Positions 34,949 to 43,005 of a DNA stretch of 56,642 nt are shown here, in pieces; within the stretch, counting starts at the first letter, position 1; the number at the start of each line of letters is the position of its first letter. The notes under the pieces were generated by a model. It saw nothing but the letters and a program-made list of their open reading frames with translations. It was not told the origin of the DNA and did no database searches. Both the position numbers and the translations under genes were made by a program. Source of the DNA: Levilactobacillus zymae DSM 19395 (GTDB lineage Bacteria; Bacillota; Bacilli; Lactobacillales; Lactobacillaceae); the NCBI RefSeq assembly GCF_001434115.1, contig NZ_AZDW01000029.1:1-56642 (forward strand), written 5' to 3'.

Positions 34949-36038
34949 AATCTTGATTAAGGGCCTCGGCCTGATTGGTAGTTCGCTAGCGTTAGCGATT
35001 CGCGCGGCGCACCCGGACGACCGGCTGGTGGGCTGTGACGTCAACGGGGACAGCCTCGACTACGCGGTGGCCCAACACCTGATCGACGAACGGGCGGACG
35101 ACTTCATGGCCGCCGCACCGACCGCCGACGTGATTATTCTGGCCGGCCCGGTCAGCGTGATCTGTGACGACTTGGCGTTGCTGGCGTCGTTGACGCTCAA
35201 ACCCGACGTCTTGATCACCGACGTGGGGAGCACCAAGCAAACCGTCTTACGGGCCGCTAAGCCCTTGCAACAGCGCGGCGTGACCTTTATCGGCGGCCAC
35301 CCCATGGCCGGGTCGCACAAGTCCGGGGTCACCGCCGGACGCGCCGATTTATTCGAAAACGCGTTTTACTTTCTGGTGCCGGGCCTCGCGCCGAGTAGCG
35401 CGGTGACCCGGCTACAGGACCTCTTAGTCGGCGCTCACGTCAAATGGTTGACGGTCACGCCGACCCAACACGACCGCATCGTGGGCCAGCTGAGTCACTT
35501 ACCCCACATCGTGGCCGCCGCGCTGGTCAACCAGACGCAAGCCGCGTTGGCGGACTCGCCGTTGGGGCTGCGGTTAGCGGCCGGGGGCTTCAAGAGCATC
35601 ACTCGGATCGCCTCGTCGGACCCGACCATGTGGACCGCCATCCTACTGAACAACGGCGCATTAGTGGCCGACCAGTTACGAGCCTACCAGGCGGAACTGA
35701 ACCGGATGGAAACGGCGATTACCACCCGAGATGCCGCGCAGATTAACGCGTTTTTCACCCACGCGAAGACCACCCGCGACCACCTGGGGCCCGACCGGTT
35801 GGGGAGCCTACCTAATTTTTTTGATTTATTCCTGAACGTGCCCGACCAGGTTGGCGCCATTGCGGACGTCACCCACCGCTTGGCTACGGCCCACCTGAGC
35901 TTAGTCAATATTCATATTTTAGAGATTCGTGAAGAAGTCGACGGGGTCTTGCAGCTGACCTTCGGGGAAGCCGCGACCCGCGACCAGGCCGCCGAGCTAT
36001 TACAGGCCGCCGATTACCAGATTGTGAGGAGGAGTTAA
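34941..36038 (+). CDS. tyrA: Prephenate dehydrogenase with C-terminal ACT domain
   Basis: This enzyme oxidises and decarboxylates prephenate to 4-hydroxyphenylpyruvate, the precursor of tyrosine. The 365-residue protein starts with the NAD-binding GLGLIGSSLALAIR (residues about 8-21), has the catalytic-His region IGGHPMAGSHKSG (about 117-129) and ends with an ACT domain (residues about 294-360; NVPDQVGAIADVTHRLA), usually the site of Tyr feedback. Thus the pathway is controlled both by the enzyme and by the leader attenuator. Coupled to aroA by overlap. Confidence 0.95.
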   Translation: MPKILIKGLGLIGSSLALAIRAAHPDDRLVGCDVNGDSLDYAVAQHLIDERADDFMAAAPTADVIILAGPVSVICDDLALLASLTLKPDVLITDVGSTKQTVLRAAKPLQQRGVTFIGGHPMAGSHKSGVTAGRADLFENAFYFLVPGLAPSSAVTRLQDLLVGAHVKWLTVTPTQHDRIVGQLSHLPHIVAAALVNQTQAALADSPLGLRLAAGGFKSITRIASSDPTMWTAILLNNGALVADQLRAYQAELNRMETAITTRDAAQINAFFTHAKTTRDHLGPDRLGSLPNFFDLFLNVPDQVGAIADVTHRLATAHLSLVNIHILEIREEVDGVLQLTFGEAATRDQAAELLQAADYQIVRRS

Positions 36039-36039
36039 C

Positions 36040-36567
36040 ATGCAGGCAATTTTGATTGGCTTCATGGGCAGTGGGAAGACCACCGTGGGGCAGTTATTAG
36101 CCACGGAACTGGGGACCCACCACGCCGACTTGGACGACATGATCGTCCAACGCGCCGGGAAGACCATTAGTACGATTTTTGAGGAACGGGGCGAAGCCTA
36201 CTTTCGCCAGCTCGAACAACAGACCCTCCGCGACGCCATCGCCCAACCGGGAATCCTCTCCACGGGGGGCGGCACGCCCACGATTGCGGCCAACGCGGCG
36301 ATCTTAAAGGCCAGCCCGGTACCCGTCATTTGTTTGACGGCCAGCGACCAGACGATTCTGGGACGCGTGGCGCAGGACACCGGCCGGCCCCTGGTCGACG
36401 AATTAGGCAGCCAAGGGTTAATGGCCCTGAAGCAAAAGCGCGCGGCCCTGTACCGCGCGGCGGCCGACGTTCTGGTGGCCACGGACAACCTGACCCCGGA
36501 ACAAATCGTGGCCGAGATCAAGACCCGGATTTTACGGCCGGTACACCGACTGGCGGCCAACGGGTAA
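36040..36567 (+). CDS. aroK: Shikimate kinase
   Basis: This enzyme phosphorylates shikimate at O3 with ATP. The 175-residue protein has the P-loop GFMGSGKTTVGQ (residues about 6-17), DLDDMI (about 32), the substrate-binding RGEAYFRQLE (about 48-57) and STGGGTP (about 72). It follows tyrA by one base and is the last gene of the operon. No terminator follows directly; structured repeat copy C lies 65 bp after the stop. Confidence 0.95.
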   Translation: MQAILIGFMGSGKTTVGQLLATELGTHHADLDDMIVQRAGKTISTIFEERGEAYFRQLEQQTLRDAIAQPGILSTGGGTPTIAANAAILKASPVPVICLTASDQTILGRVAQDTGRPLVDELGSQGLMALKQKRAALYRAAADVLVATDNLTPEQIVAEIKTRILRPVHRLAANG

Positions 36568-36632
36568 AGCAATTTAAACTCTGATGACTAGAGTCCGTCT
36601 TAAATAATTAATTTGGAGTATTCAGCGCCTCC

Positions 36633-36773
36633 GGGCCAGTCAGAAATGGGCTGGAACGGAGTGGGCGCGGCTTCAAGCCCGCAGTTCAGGTCTTGAAGAC
36701 CGACCTTTGTCTAGGCTGGCAAGGAACGCCAACCAACACAAATTTCACTCCTGAGCCCATTTCTGACTGGCCC
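36633..36773 (+). repeat. Structured intergenic repeat, copy C
   Basis: A 141-nt element whose outer arms are a perfect 20-bp inverted repeat (36633-36652 with 36754-36773). The helix continues with GGAGTG/CACTCC after the unpaired GGAAC/TG. The second hairpin is CTTCAAG/CTTGAAG, the third TTTGT/ACAAA with an inner GGCTGG/CCAACC. Conserved GTGGGC, CGACCTT and AATTTCAC match the other copies. It follows aroK. Confidence 0.82.
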
Positions 36774-37044
36774 TCCAGCTTACACGAGTTATAACAATAA
36801 TTAAACTAGATTCTTTTCAGCAAAGGGTAAGGGCTGGTCATTTAAATCGGCGATTGGGTTAGGCCCTAGGAGCATCGTTTTGGTTACGTGGTCGAATAGC
36901 TGGACATGGATGGTGAAATAGTTTATTTATAGAAGATGAAGTTTTTACTCGTTGGCGTTTAATAAAAGTAGTAAAAGAAAATATAGCGGATACAAAAACG
37001 ATATCGAAACGGACTATTCACCGTGTAAAGAAAGGTTGATGAAT
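36774..37044. other. AT-rich intergenic stretch
   Basis: The 477-bp gap between aroK and the next candidate gene holds repeat copy C and then this AT-rich stretch. Here the only reading frame (from about 36952) lacks a ribosome site and has unusual composition. No promoter could be fixed with confidence. Confidence 0.4.
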
Positions 37045-37161
37045 ATGGCACAAACCACCCTAGAACAAAGCTTGTTAGAATTAGACCAGTTGTTAGATGG
37101 CCATAACCCTGGGGCAATCATCCATGAACGTTGCTTACCAGCGTCTCCAGCGGAAAAATGA
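37045..37161 (+). CDS. Possible small protein, 38 residues
   Basis: A 38-codon frame, unrecognised, predicted to be mainly one amphipathic, Leu-rich helix (LEQSLLELDQLLDGH) with a short Pro-containing tail. The ATG at 37045 has AAAGAAAGG about 9 nt upstream; the in-frame ATG at 37039 is too close to it. A strong bidirectional terminator follows 24 bp after the stop, which supports a real short transcript. It could also be the remnant of a larger gene. Confidence 0.4.
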   Translation: MAQTTLEQSLLELDQLLDGHNPGAIIHERCLPASPAEK

Positions 37162-37185
37162 CTGATAGCGCATTATTCTGAAGTT

Positions 37186-37233
37186 AAAAGGGCAACGTTA
37201 TCATGAAATCTTTCATGACGACGTTGCCCTTTT
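37186..37233. terminator. Bidirectional terminator
   Basis: AAAAGGGCAACGT pairs perfectly with ACGTTGCCCTTTT, enclosing a second stem TCATGAAA/TTTCATGA. It can terminate both the small gene and the converging GNAT gene. Confidence 0.85.
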
Positions 37234-37301
37234 GAAGTTACCGGACGATTATCTCGACATCAGAAATCGTGGAAAGCTCACATGATCAACGGCAAAACGT
37301 T

Positions 37302-37787
37302 CTAGTTGAGCGTCTTCACCAGGTCGTACCAGGTTTCCCCGGCGTGAGTGGAACTCGACACGCCGACCTTGACGTACCCGTTCTTCTGGTAGAAGGGGAT
37401 CCGGTCGGCCAGGCAGGTCAAGGCGATGGTGTCGCAGTGGTGGGCTTGCGCGACCCGGGCCAGGGCGGTCAACAATTGACTGCCGATCCCGCGCCCCTGG
37501 GCCGCCGGTGAGACCGCCACGGTCAGAATCATCTGGTGACCGCCGGTGGGCCGGTTGGTCGGCGCGTCGTCGTACATCCAGTCTTCGACTAACGGTTGGT
37601 CGACGATGGGGCCGCAAATGAAGCCCAGTACCTGGTCGCCGTCTTTGGCCACCAGAAAGGTTTCGGGGAAGGCCTTCAGCCGCGCGGCGTAGGCGGCCGG
37701 ACTGCCGGCCTCGGCGGGGGTGAACCCGGCGTTTTCAATGGTGAGGATGGCGGGAAGGTCCGCCGCAGTAGCTTGACTGATTTGCAA
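37302..37787 (-). CDS. GNAT-family N-acetyltransferase
   Basis: An acetyl-CoA-dependent acetyltransferase of about 161 residues. Motif A is TVAVSPAAQGRGIGSQLL (Q-G-R-G-I-G at the pantetheine pyrophosphate site) and motif B/C includes ALTCLADRIPFYQKNGYVKVG. It resembles the serotonin/arylalkylamine-type acetyltransferases common in Firmicutes, but the substrate is unknown. TTG 37787 is preferred, with GAAAGAAG a short way upstream and the family's usual start; the open frame extends to a GTG at 37859 without a ribosome site. Confidence 0.82.
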   Translation of the reverse strand: MQISQATAADLPAILTIENAGFTPAEAGSPAAYAARLKAFPETFLVAKDGDQVLGFICGPIVDQPLVEDWMYDDAPTNRPTGGHQMILTVAVSPAAQGRGIGSQLLTALARVAQAHHCDTIALTCLADRIPFYQKNGYVKVGVSSSTHAGETWYDLVKTLN

Positions 37788-38122
37788 AAAATCGCTTCTT
37801 TCTTCAACTAAAGTACTGAGATTATGTTCCCTAGTGTACCGCGAGTTCGGGACGGTCACCAGTTAATTTTGGCGGGAGGAGGTGATGTGGGGGCGTAATT
37901 GAACAACCGGGGTTCGTAAAGTATGGCATACAAGCGACCACCTTTAAGGACGTTTTATAGACCCGGGATGGGCCTTTTTTGCTACACTTTGGGCGATTAA
38001 GAAAGGAGCGAAGTAACTACAGAAAGCCGAAGTTGGGTGCGCGTGACGGCGCAATGGACCCGGACAATGTGGCGCCCGGATTGAACCACTGATCACCCAT
38101 CCGTTGAAAGGAAGTTTTTTTC

Positions 38123-39742
38123 ATGGCGGAAACGACGACCAAGAAGCGTAAGCTGATCCAATACGCCAACGGACGATCACTAGAGGAAATCAACGGCACC
38201 GTGGATGTGCCGCACAATATTAGTTTTATGAAGGCCTTGTTCATGTATTCGGGGCCCGGGGCCTTAGTTGCCGTGGGGTACATGGATCCCGGCAACTGGT
38301 CGACGTCGATTACCGGGGGGCAAAACTTCCAGTACCTGTTAATGTCTGTCATCTTGATTTCAAGTTTAGTCGCGATGCTGTTGCAGTACATGGCAGCCAA
38401 ACTTGGAATCGTGAGTCAAATGGACTTGGCCCAAGCCATTCGGGCGCGAACCAGTAAAGCCCTGGGCATTGTCTTATGGATCATGACCGAATTCGCCATC
38501 ATGGCGACCGATATCGCCGAAGTTATCGGGGCGGCGATTGCGTTATACCTGCTGTTCCATATTCCGTTGATCATCGCGGTGTTCATTACCGTTTTTGATG
38601 TGTTGCTTTTGCTCTTATTGACCAAGATTGGTTTTCGGAAGATCGAAGCGATTGTGGTCTGCCTGATTATGGTGATTCTGGTGGTCTTCGCCTACCAAGT
38701 CGCCTTGTCTAATCCTAACTGGGGTGGCGTTTTCGCCGGCCTGATTCCGACCGGCAAGACGTTTGCGGCCAGTCCGACCGTGGGCGGGTCCAACCCGCTA
38801 CAGGGGGCGCTGGGCATCATTGGGGCGACCGTCATGCCGCACAACTTGTACCTGCACTCCGCCATTTCGCAAACCCGGAAGATCGACCACAATTCTGAAA
38901 AGGACATTGCGCGGACGGTCCGCTTTGCCAGCTGGGATTCCAACATCCAACTGACGCTGGCCTTCTTCGTTAACGCGCTGCTGTTGATCATGGGGGTCGC
39001 CGTCTTCAAGTCCGGCGCCGTCAAGGATCCGTCGTTCTTCGGGCTGTTTCAAGCGCTGTCCGATACGGCGACCATGAGTAACGGCGTGTTGGCCTCGGTC
39101 GCCAAGACCGGGATTTTATCCACCTTGTTCGCCGTCGCTTTGTTGGCCTCTGGGCAAAACTCCACGATTACCGGGACCTTGACCGGGCAGGTCATCATGG
39201 AAGGCTTCGTCCACATGCGGATGCCGCTGTGGTTGCGGCGCTTAGTTACCCGGGTCATTTCCGTGATTCCCGTACTGATCTGCGTGTCCATGACTAGCGG
39301 CAAGAGTGCCATTGACGAACACGTGGCCTTAAACGATTTGATGAACAATTCGCAAGTCTTTCTGGCCTTTGCCTTGCCATTCTCGATGCTGCCGTTATTG
39401 ATGATGACCGACAGTAAGTTGGAAATGGGAAAGTTCAAGAATTCCTTATGGGTCAAGGCGTTAGGCTGGTTGTCCGTGATTGGGTTGACCGTGCTGAACA
39501 TGCAGGGCTTACCCGACCAAATCACCGGCTTCTTCGGGGACAACCCGACGGCGGCCCAAACGGCATTGGCGCACGGCATCGCTGACTTCCTGATTGTCGT
39601 GATTCTGGCCTTACTGCTCTGGACGATCGTTGAGTTGCACCACGGCAATAAGCAGTTAGCCGCCCATCTGAAGGCGGAAGGGCAACCGTCCGCCGTAGAA
39701 GCGGCGATGACCGAAGGCGTGGAGAACCACGAGGAAGATTAA
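38123..39742 (+). CDS. mntH: Nramp-family Mn2+ transporter MntH (copy 1)
   Basis: A 539-residue proton-coupled divalent-metal importer with 11 helices. The metal-binding helix 1 motif is GYMDPGNWSTSITGG (residues about 52-66) and helix 6 carries GATVMPHNLYLHSA (about 232-245). Lactobacilli use Mn2+ in large amounts in place of superoxide dismutase. A second gene with nearly the same protein begins 0.4 kb downstream. The ATG has GAAAGGAAG upstream. The 260-bp region before it has a weak terminator-like CCCGGGATGGG with T6 (about 37962-37980) and GC-rich hairpins; no clear MntR box was found there. Confidence 0.95.
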   Translation: MAETTTKKRKLIQYANGRSLEEINGTVDVPHNISFMKALFMYSGPGALVAVGYMDPGNWSTSITGGQNFQYLLMSVILISSLVAMLLQYMAAKLGIVSQMDLAQAIRARTSKALGIVLWIMTEFAIMATDIAEVIGAAIALYLLFHIPLIIAVFITVFDVLLLLLLTKIGFRKIEAIVVCLIMVILVVFAYQVALSNPNWGGVFAGLIPTGKTFAASPTVGGSNPLQGALGIIGATVMPHNLYLHSAISQTRKIDHNSEKDIARTVRFASWDSNIQLTLAFFVNALLLIMGVAVFKSGAVKDPSFFGLFQALSDTATMSNGVLASVAKTGILSTLFAVALLASGQNSTITGTLTGQVIMEGFVHMRMPLWLRRLVTRVISVIPVLICVSMTSGKSAIDEHVALNDLMNNSQVFLAFALPFSMLPLLMMTDSKLEMGKFKNSLWVKALGWLSVIGLTVLNMQGLPDQITGFFGDNPTAAQTALAHGIADFLIVVILALLLWTIVELHHGNKQLAAHLKAEGQPSAVEAAMTEGVENHEED

Positions 39743-39799
39743 GGTAACCAGCCCCCGATATCTGGGGGCGGCCATTTTGACCGGTGTCACCATCTAGGA

Positions 39800-39839
39800 G
39801 TGTGACCGTTGACGGAAAACGTCAGCGGTCACACTTTTT
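39800..39839 (+). terminator. Terminator after mntH copy 1
   Basis: A 15-bp stem with one mismatch (39800-39814 with 39820-39834), loop GAAAA, then T5. Confidence 0.95.
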
Positions 39840-39862
39840 GTTATGGAACAATAAGTAGGAAG

Positions 39863-39878
39863 TTTAGGGTCCCTTAAA
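39863..39878. promoter_or_regulatory. MntR-like box, distal
   Basis: TTTAGGGTCCCTTAAA is an imperfect palindrome with TTTAGG/CCTTAAA halves, like DtxR/MntR-family operators. It is 180 bp upstream of a sister site and shares its first ten bases (TTTAGGGTC plus flanking AAG). Confidence 0.5.
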
Positions 39879-39917
39879 AATGAGTTGGTATTATCAAAAA
39901 AATATCGACCGAATTTT

Positions 39918-39979
39918 CGTGGGGATTTCCGGCAGAAAGGCCGGTTTAGCGGCGAGGAGTCTACGCCGAAATGGCCACG
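39918..39979 (+). other. Possible three-way RNA junction between the mntH genes
   Basis: CGTGG (39918-39922) pairs with CCACG (39975-39979) and encloses two hairpins, CCGGC/GCCGG (39929-39944) and CGGCG/CGCCG (39950-39968). It does not match the yybP-ykoY manganese riboswitch as far as can be judged. It lies upstream of the mntH2 promoter, so it would be in a transcript only if a further promoter exists near the distal MntR-like box. Confidence 0.3.
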
Positions 39980-40042
39980 TTGGTTCCGCTTTCAAGTAAA
40001 AATAAATAGTTTAAAAAATAATCTTATTCAACGCAAACTAAG

Positions 40043-40093
40043 TTTAGGGTCAACTAAAAAAGTCTTTGCACGAGTTTAGATTTAATGTACAAT
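40043..40093 (+). promoter_or_regulatory. mntH2 promoter with MntR-like box
   Basis: The MntR-like palindrome TTTAGGGTCAACTAAA (40043-40058) lies just upstream of -35 TTTGCA (40065-40070); -10 TACAAT (40088-40093) follows after 17 bp. Mn-loaded MntR bound here should hinder polymerase. Confidence 0.65.
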
Positions 40094-40133
40094 GGGGCTG
40101 TTGTTAAGTTGTAAAGAGAGAGGGTTTTTTGTC

Positions 40134-41750
40134 GTGTCGGATAACGCTGTGAAGAAACACAAGTTGATTCAATACGCCAACGGTCGGTCGTTGGAAGAAA
40201 TCAACGGTACCGTGAAAGTGCCACGTAACATTAGCTTTGGTAAGGCGCTGTTTATGTATTCTGGTCCGGGTGCCCTGGTTGCCGTGGGGTACATGGATCC
40301 CGGGAACTGGTCCACGTCGATCACCGGGGGGCAAAACTTCCAGTACTTATTGATGTCTGTTATCTTGATTTCAAGTTTAGTTGCGATGTTACTACAATAC
40401 ATGGCGGCCAAACTTGGGATCGTGAGTCAGATGGATTTGGCCCAGGCCATTCGGGCGCGCACCAGTAAAGCGTTGGGTATCGTGCTCTGGATCATGACGG
40501 AATTAGCCATTATGGCCACGGATATCGCCGAAGTTATCGGGGCGGCGATCGCGTTATATCTATTATTCAATATTCCCTTAGTTATTTCCGTGTTCATTAC
40601 TGTCTTTGACGTTTTGCTCTTACTGCTGCTGACCAAGATTGGCTTCCGGAAAATCGAAGCCATCGTGGTTTGTCTGATTCTGGTCATCCTGGTGGTCTTC
40701 GCCTACCAAGTGGCCTTGTCCAACCCTAACTGGGGCGGCGTCTTTGCGGGCTTAGTGCCCACCGGTGCTACTTTCGCGGAAAAGCCAGTGATTGGCGGGA
40801 ACAATCCGTTACAAGGAGCCTTAGGAATCATCGGGGCGACCGTGATGCCGCATAACTTGTACCTGCACTCGGCCATTTCCCAAACGCGGGAAATCGATCA
40901 CAACGATGAAGCCGACATCGCCCGGACTGTGCGTTTTGCCAGCTGGGACTCCAACATTCAGCTGACGTTGGCCTTCTTCGTCAACGCGTTACTGTTAATC
41001 ATGGGGGTTGCCGTCTTCAAGTCCGGTTCCGTCAAGGATCCATCGTTCTTCGGCCTGTTCCAAGCCTTGTCCGATACGTCGACCATGAGTAACGGGGTCT
41101 TAGCCGGGGTCGCCAAGACCGGGATCTTATCGACCTTGTTCGCCGTAGCGCTGTTAGCCTCCGGGCAAAACTCCACGATTACCGGGACCTTAACCGGTCA
41201 GGTCATCATGGAAGGGTTCGTCCACATGCGGATGCCACTTTGGTTACGGCGTTTAGTTACCCGGTTGATTTCCGTGATTCCCGTGCTGATCTGTGTCATG
41301 ATGACCAGTGGGAAGAGCGCCATCGCCGAGCATACCGCGTTAAATGACCTAATGAATAACTCACAAGTCTTCCTGGCGTTTGCCTTGCCATTCTCGATGC
41401 TGCCGTTGTTGATGATGACCGACAGTAAACTAGAAATGGGGAAGTTTAAGAACGCCATGTGGGTCAAGATTCTCGGGTGGGTCTCCGTTGTGGGACTGAC
41501 CGTCTTGAACATGAAGGGCTTGCCAGATCAAATCGCCGCCTTCTTCGGGGACAACCCAACGGCCGCTCAAACCAATACCGCCAATCTAATTGCTTATCTG
41601 TTAATTGCCGCAATCTTAGCGCTCTTGGTTTGGACCATCGTGGAACTGCACCAAGGCAACAAGCGGTTAGCTAACCACTTGAAGTCTGAAGGGGTTGAGT
41701 CCGCCGTGGAAGCTGCCAAGGTTGATGGTGTTGAAAACCAAGAAGCATAA
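40134..41750 (+). CDS. mntH: Nramp-family Mn2+ transporter MntH (copy 2)
   Basis: A 538-residue paralogue of the preceding MntH, nearly identical through most helices (GYMDPGNWSTSITGG, GATVMPHNLYLHSA). It differs mainly at the extreme N-terminus, the loop near residues 210-222 and the C-terminal tail. The GTG at 40134 is chosen because AGAGAGAGGG (40115-40124) lies 9 nt upstream; the frame upstream to 40092 starts in the -10 element. It is followed 12 bp later by a UspA gene, so these two are cotranscribed. Confidence 0.94.
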   Translation: MSDNAVKKHKLIQYANGRSLEEINGTVKVPRNISFGKALFMYSGPGALVAVGYMDPGNWSTSITGGQNFQYLLMSVILISSLVAMLLQYMAAKLGIVSQMDLAQAIRARTSKALGIVLWIMTELAIMATDIAEVIGAAIALYLLFNIPLVISVFITVFDVLLLLLLTKIGFRKIEAIVVCLILVILVVFAYQVALSNPNWGGVFAGLVPTGATFAEKPVIGGNNPLQGALGIIGATVMPHNLYLHSAISQTREIDHNDEADIARTVRFASWDSNIQLTLAFFVNALLLIMGVAVFKSGSVKDPSFFGLFQALSDTSTMSNGVLAGVAKTGILSTLFAVALLASGQNSTITGTLTGQVIMEGFVHMRMPLWLRRLVTRLISVIPVLICVMMTSGKSAIAEHTALNDLMNNSQVFLAFALPFSMLPLLMMTDSKLEMGKFKNAMWVKILGWVSVVGLTVLNMKGLPDQIAAFFGDNPTAAQTNTANLIAYLLIAAILALLVWTIVELHQGNKRLANHLKSEGVESAVEAAKVDGVENQEA

Positions 41751-41762
41751 GGGGCGATAGGA

Positions 41763-42194
41763 ATGGCAACGAAATTTAACCGTATTTTAGTCGGGGTTGA
41801 CGATTCGGCCGATGCGCTGTTAGCATTTGAGTATGCGTTGCATCAGGCGAAGCGTGACGATGCGGAATTGTACATTGTGTCCGTGTTGGAAAGCGACGAC
41901 ATGAGTGTCTACGAAGCCTTGAGCAAAGACTTCGTGCACGGGGAGCGTCAGGCGCTGGAACAACACATTCAGGACTATCAACGTCAGGCTAAGGAAGCCG
42001 GCCTCACGAAAGTTCACGCGTTGGTCGCGGACGGGGAACCGGGAGAAACCATCGTTAAAGATGTGATCCCGCACGTTCAACCAGATTTGTTAATCATTGG
42101 CTCGGAAGCTAAGAAGGGTGTTCGGCGCCACTTCGGGAGTCAAGCCGCTTACATGGCGAAGTACTCACCGATTTCGGTCTTGGTCATCCGGTAA
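41763..42194 (+). CDS. Universal stress protein, UspA family
   Basis: A 143-residue UspA domain with RILVGVDDSADALLAFEYAL (residues about 7-26), DLLIIGSEAKKGVRRHFGSQAAYMAKYSPISVLVIR at the C-terminus, containing a GxxG-like ATP-binding region. It is cotranscribed with mntH2, as often seen in lactobacilli. The role is probably linked to metal or oxidative stress, by context only. Confidence 0.9.
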   Translation: MATKFNRILVGVDDSADALLAFEYALHQAKRDDAELYIVSVLESDDMSVYEALSKDFVHGERQALEQHIQDYQRQAKEAGLTKVHALVADGEPGETIVKDVIPHVQPDLLIIGSEAKKGVRRHFGSQAAYMAKYSPISVLVIR

Positions 42195-42224
42195 TTAGCT
42201 GTTAAAATTAAATTAGCATCACTT

Positions 42225-42276
42225 GTGGCGGTCTAAGTCATGTTCAATTCGAACATGGCTTAGGCCGCCACTTTTT
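42225..42276 (+). terminator. Terminator after the UspA gene
   Basis: A long stem of about 21 bp (GTGGCGGTCTAAG.../...CTTAGGCCGCCAC) with loop AATTC, followed by T5. Confidence 0.95.
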
Positions 42277-42307
42277 AGACAAACTTAGTTAAAAGGGGAT
42301 AAAAAAC

Positions 42308-42937
42308 ATGACATCAACCAAGCAACAGGCGTTTCGCCGGGGGTTACACCTCGAATATTTCTCAACGGCCTGGATGACCTTTGAGTTTCTGGTCGGGTTT
42401 ACTTCGGGGGTCAAGGCGGGTTCCATCCTGCTGATTGCCTTCGGGTTGGACAGCTTTTTGGAAATCATCTCGGGCAGCACCTTGATCTGGCGGCTCCGCA
42501 AGTCGGTGACGGGCACGGCTAGCGATGCGGAAATCGCGCGGGCCGAGCAGCGGTCGTCGTTAATCGTGGGGACGGTCCTGCTGTTGCTTTCACTCTACGT
42601 CATCGGGGTGTCGGTGTACAACCTGGCCACGCACCAGTTGGCGGATACCAGTTGGTCGGGGATCGCGATTGCCGTGGCCTCAGTGATCCTAATGCCACTG
42701 TTGACCGTGGGTAAACGTAAAATCGGCCACCAGATTGACTCGCCGGCGTTGATTGAGGACGGCATGTGCAATATCACCTGCGCTTACATGGCCGGCACGG
42801 TCTTGGTGGGGGCAATCTTGACCGCCGCCTTTGGCTGGTGGTGGGCCGATTCCGTGGCCGCATTGGTCCTGGTCTACTTCATCGCCAGCGAGGGCTGGGA
42901 AGCCTTTCAAAATGGCCGGGGTAAGGACGAACAGTGA
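42308..42937 (+). CDS. Cation-efflux (CDF)-like membrane protein
   Basis: A 209-residue protein with five to six helices related to the transmembrane domain of cation diffusion facilitators (Co/Zn/Cd resistance type). Acidic intramembrane residues that may bind metal lie in FGLDSFLEIISG (residues about 45-56) and LIEDGMCNI (about 149-157). The usual C-terminal metal-sensing domain is missing, so it is shorter than standard CDF proteins. The neighbouring mntH genes suggest a link with divalent metals, but no direct evidence exists. Confidence 0.75.
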   Translation: MTSTKQQAFRRGLHLEYFSTAWMTFEFLVGFTSGVKAGSILLIAFGLDSFLEIISGSTLIWRLRKSVTGTASDAEIARAEQRSSLIVGTVLLLLSLYVIGVSVYNLATHQLADTSWSGIAIAVASVILMPLLTVGKRKIGHQIDSPALIEDGMCNITCAYMAGTVLVGAILTAAFGWWWADSVAALVLVYFIASEGWEAFQNGRGKDEQ

Positions 42938-42951
42938 GCTAGCTGGACAAC

Positions 42952-42990
42952 AAAAAACGACCGATTCGCCCACACGGGAATCGGTCGTTT
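42952..42990 (-). terminator. Terminator of guaC, probably bidirectional
   Basis: ACGACCGATTC/GAATCGGTCGT (11 bp) with T6 on the minus strand and T3 on the plus strand, between converging genes. Confidence 0.88.
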
Positions 42991-43005
42991 CGTCTCATTT
43001 CGGAT

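Noticed and set aside
36952-37044. N-terminal extension of the small 38-residue protein
   Set aside because: Lys/Tyr-rich sequence without a ribosome site in AT-rich intergenic DNA; the internal ATG at 37045 is properly spaced from AAAGAAAGG.
37860-38122. yybP-ykoY manganese riboswitch ahead of mntH copy 1
   Set aside because: GC-rich hairpins are present but the conserved loop sequences of that riboswitch were not found.
39885-40079. 64-codon frame between the mntH genes
   Set aside because: TTG start without a ribosome site, overlaps the MntR-like box and promoter, and composition looks non-coding.
38123-41750. Assembly duplication of mntH
   Set aside because: The two genes differ at many silent sites, at the N- and C-termini and in their upstream regions, so they are true paralogues.
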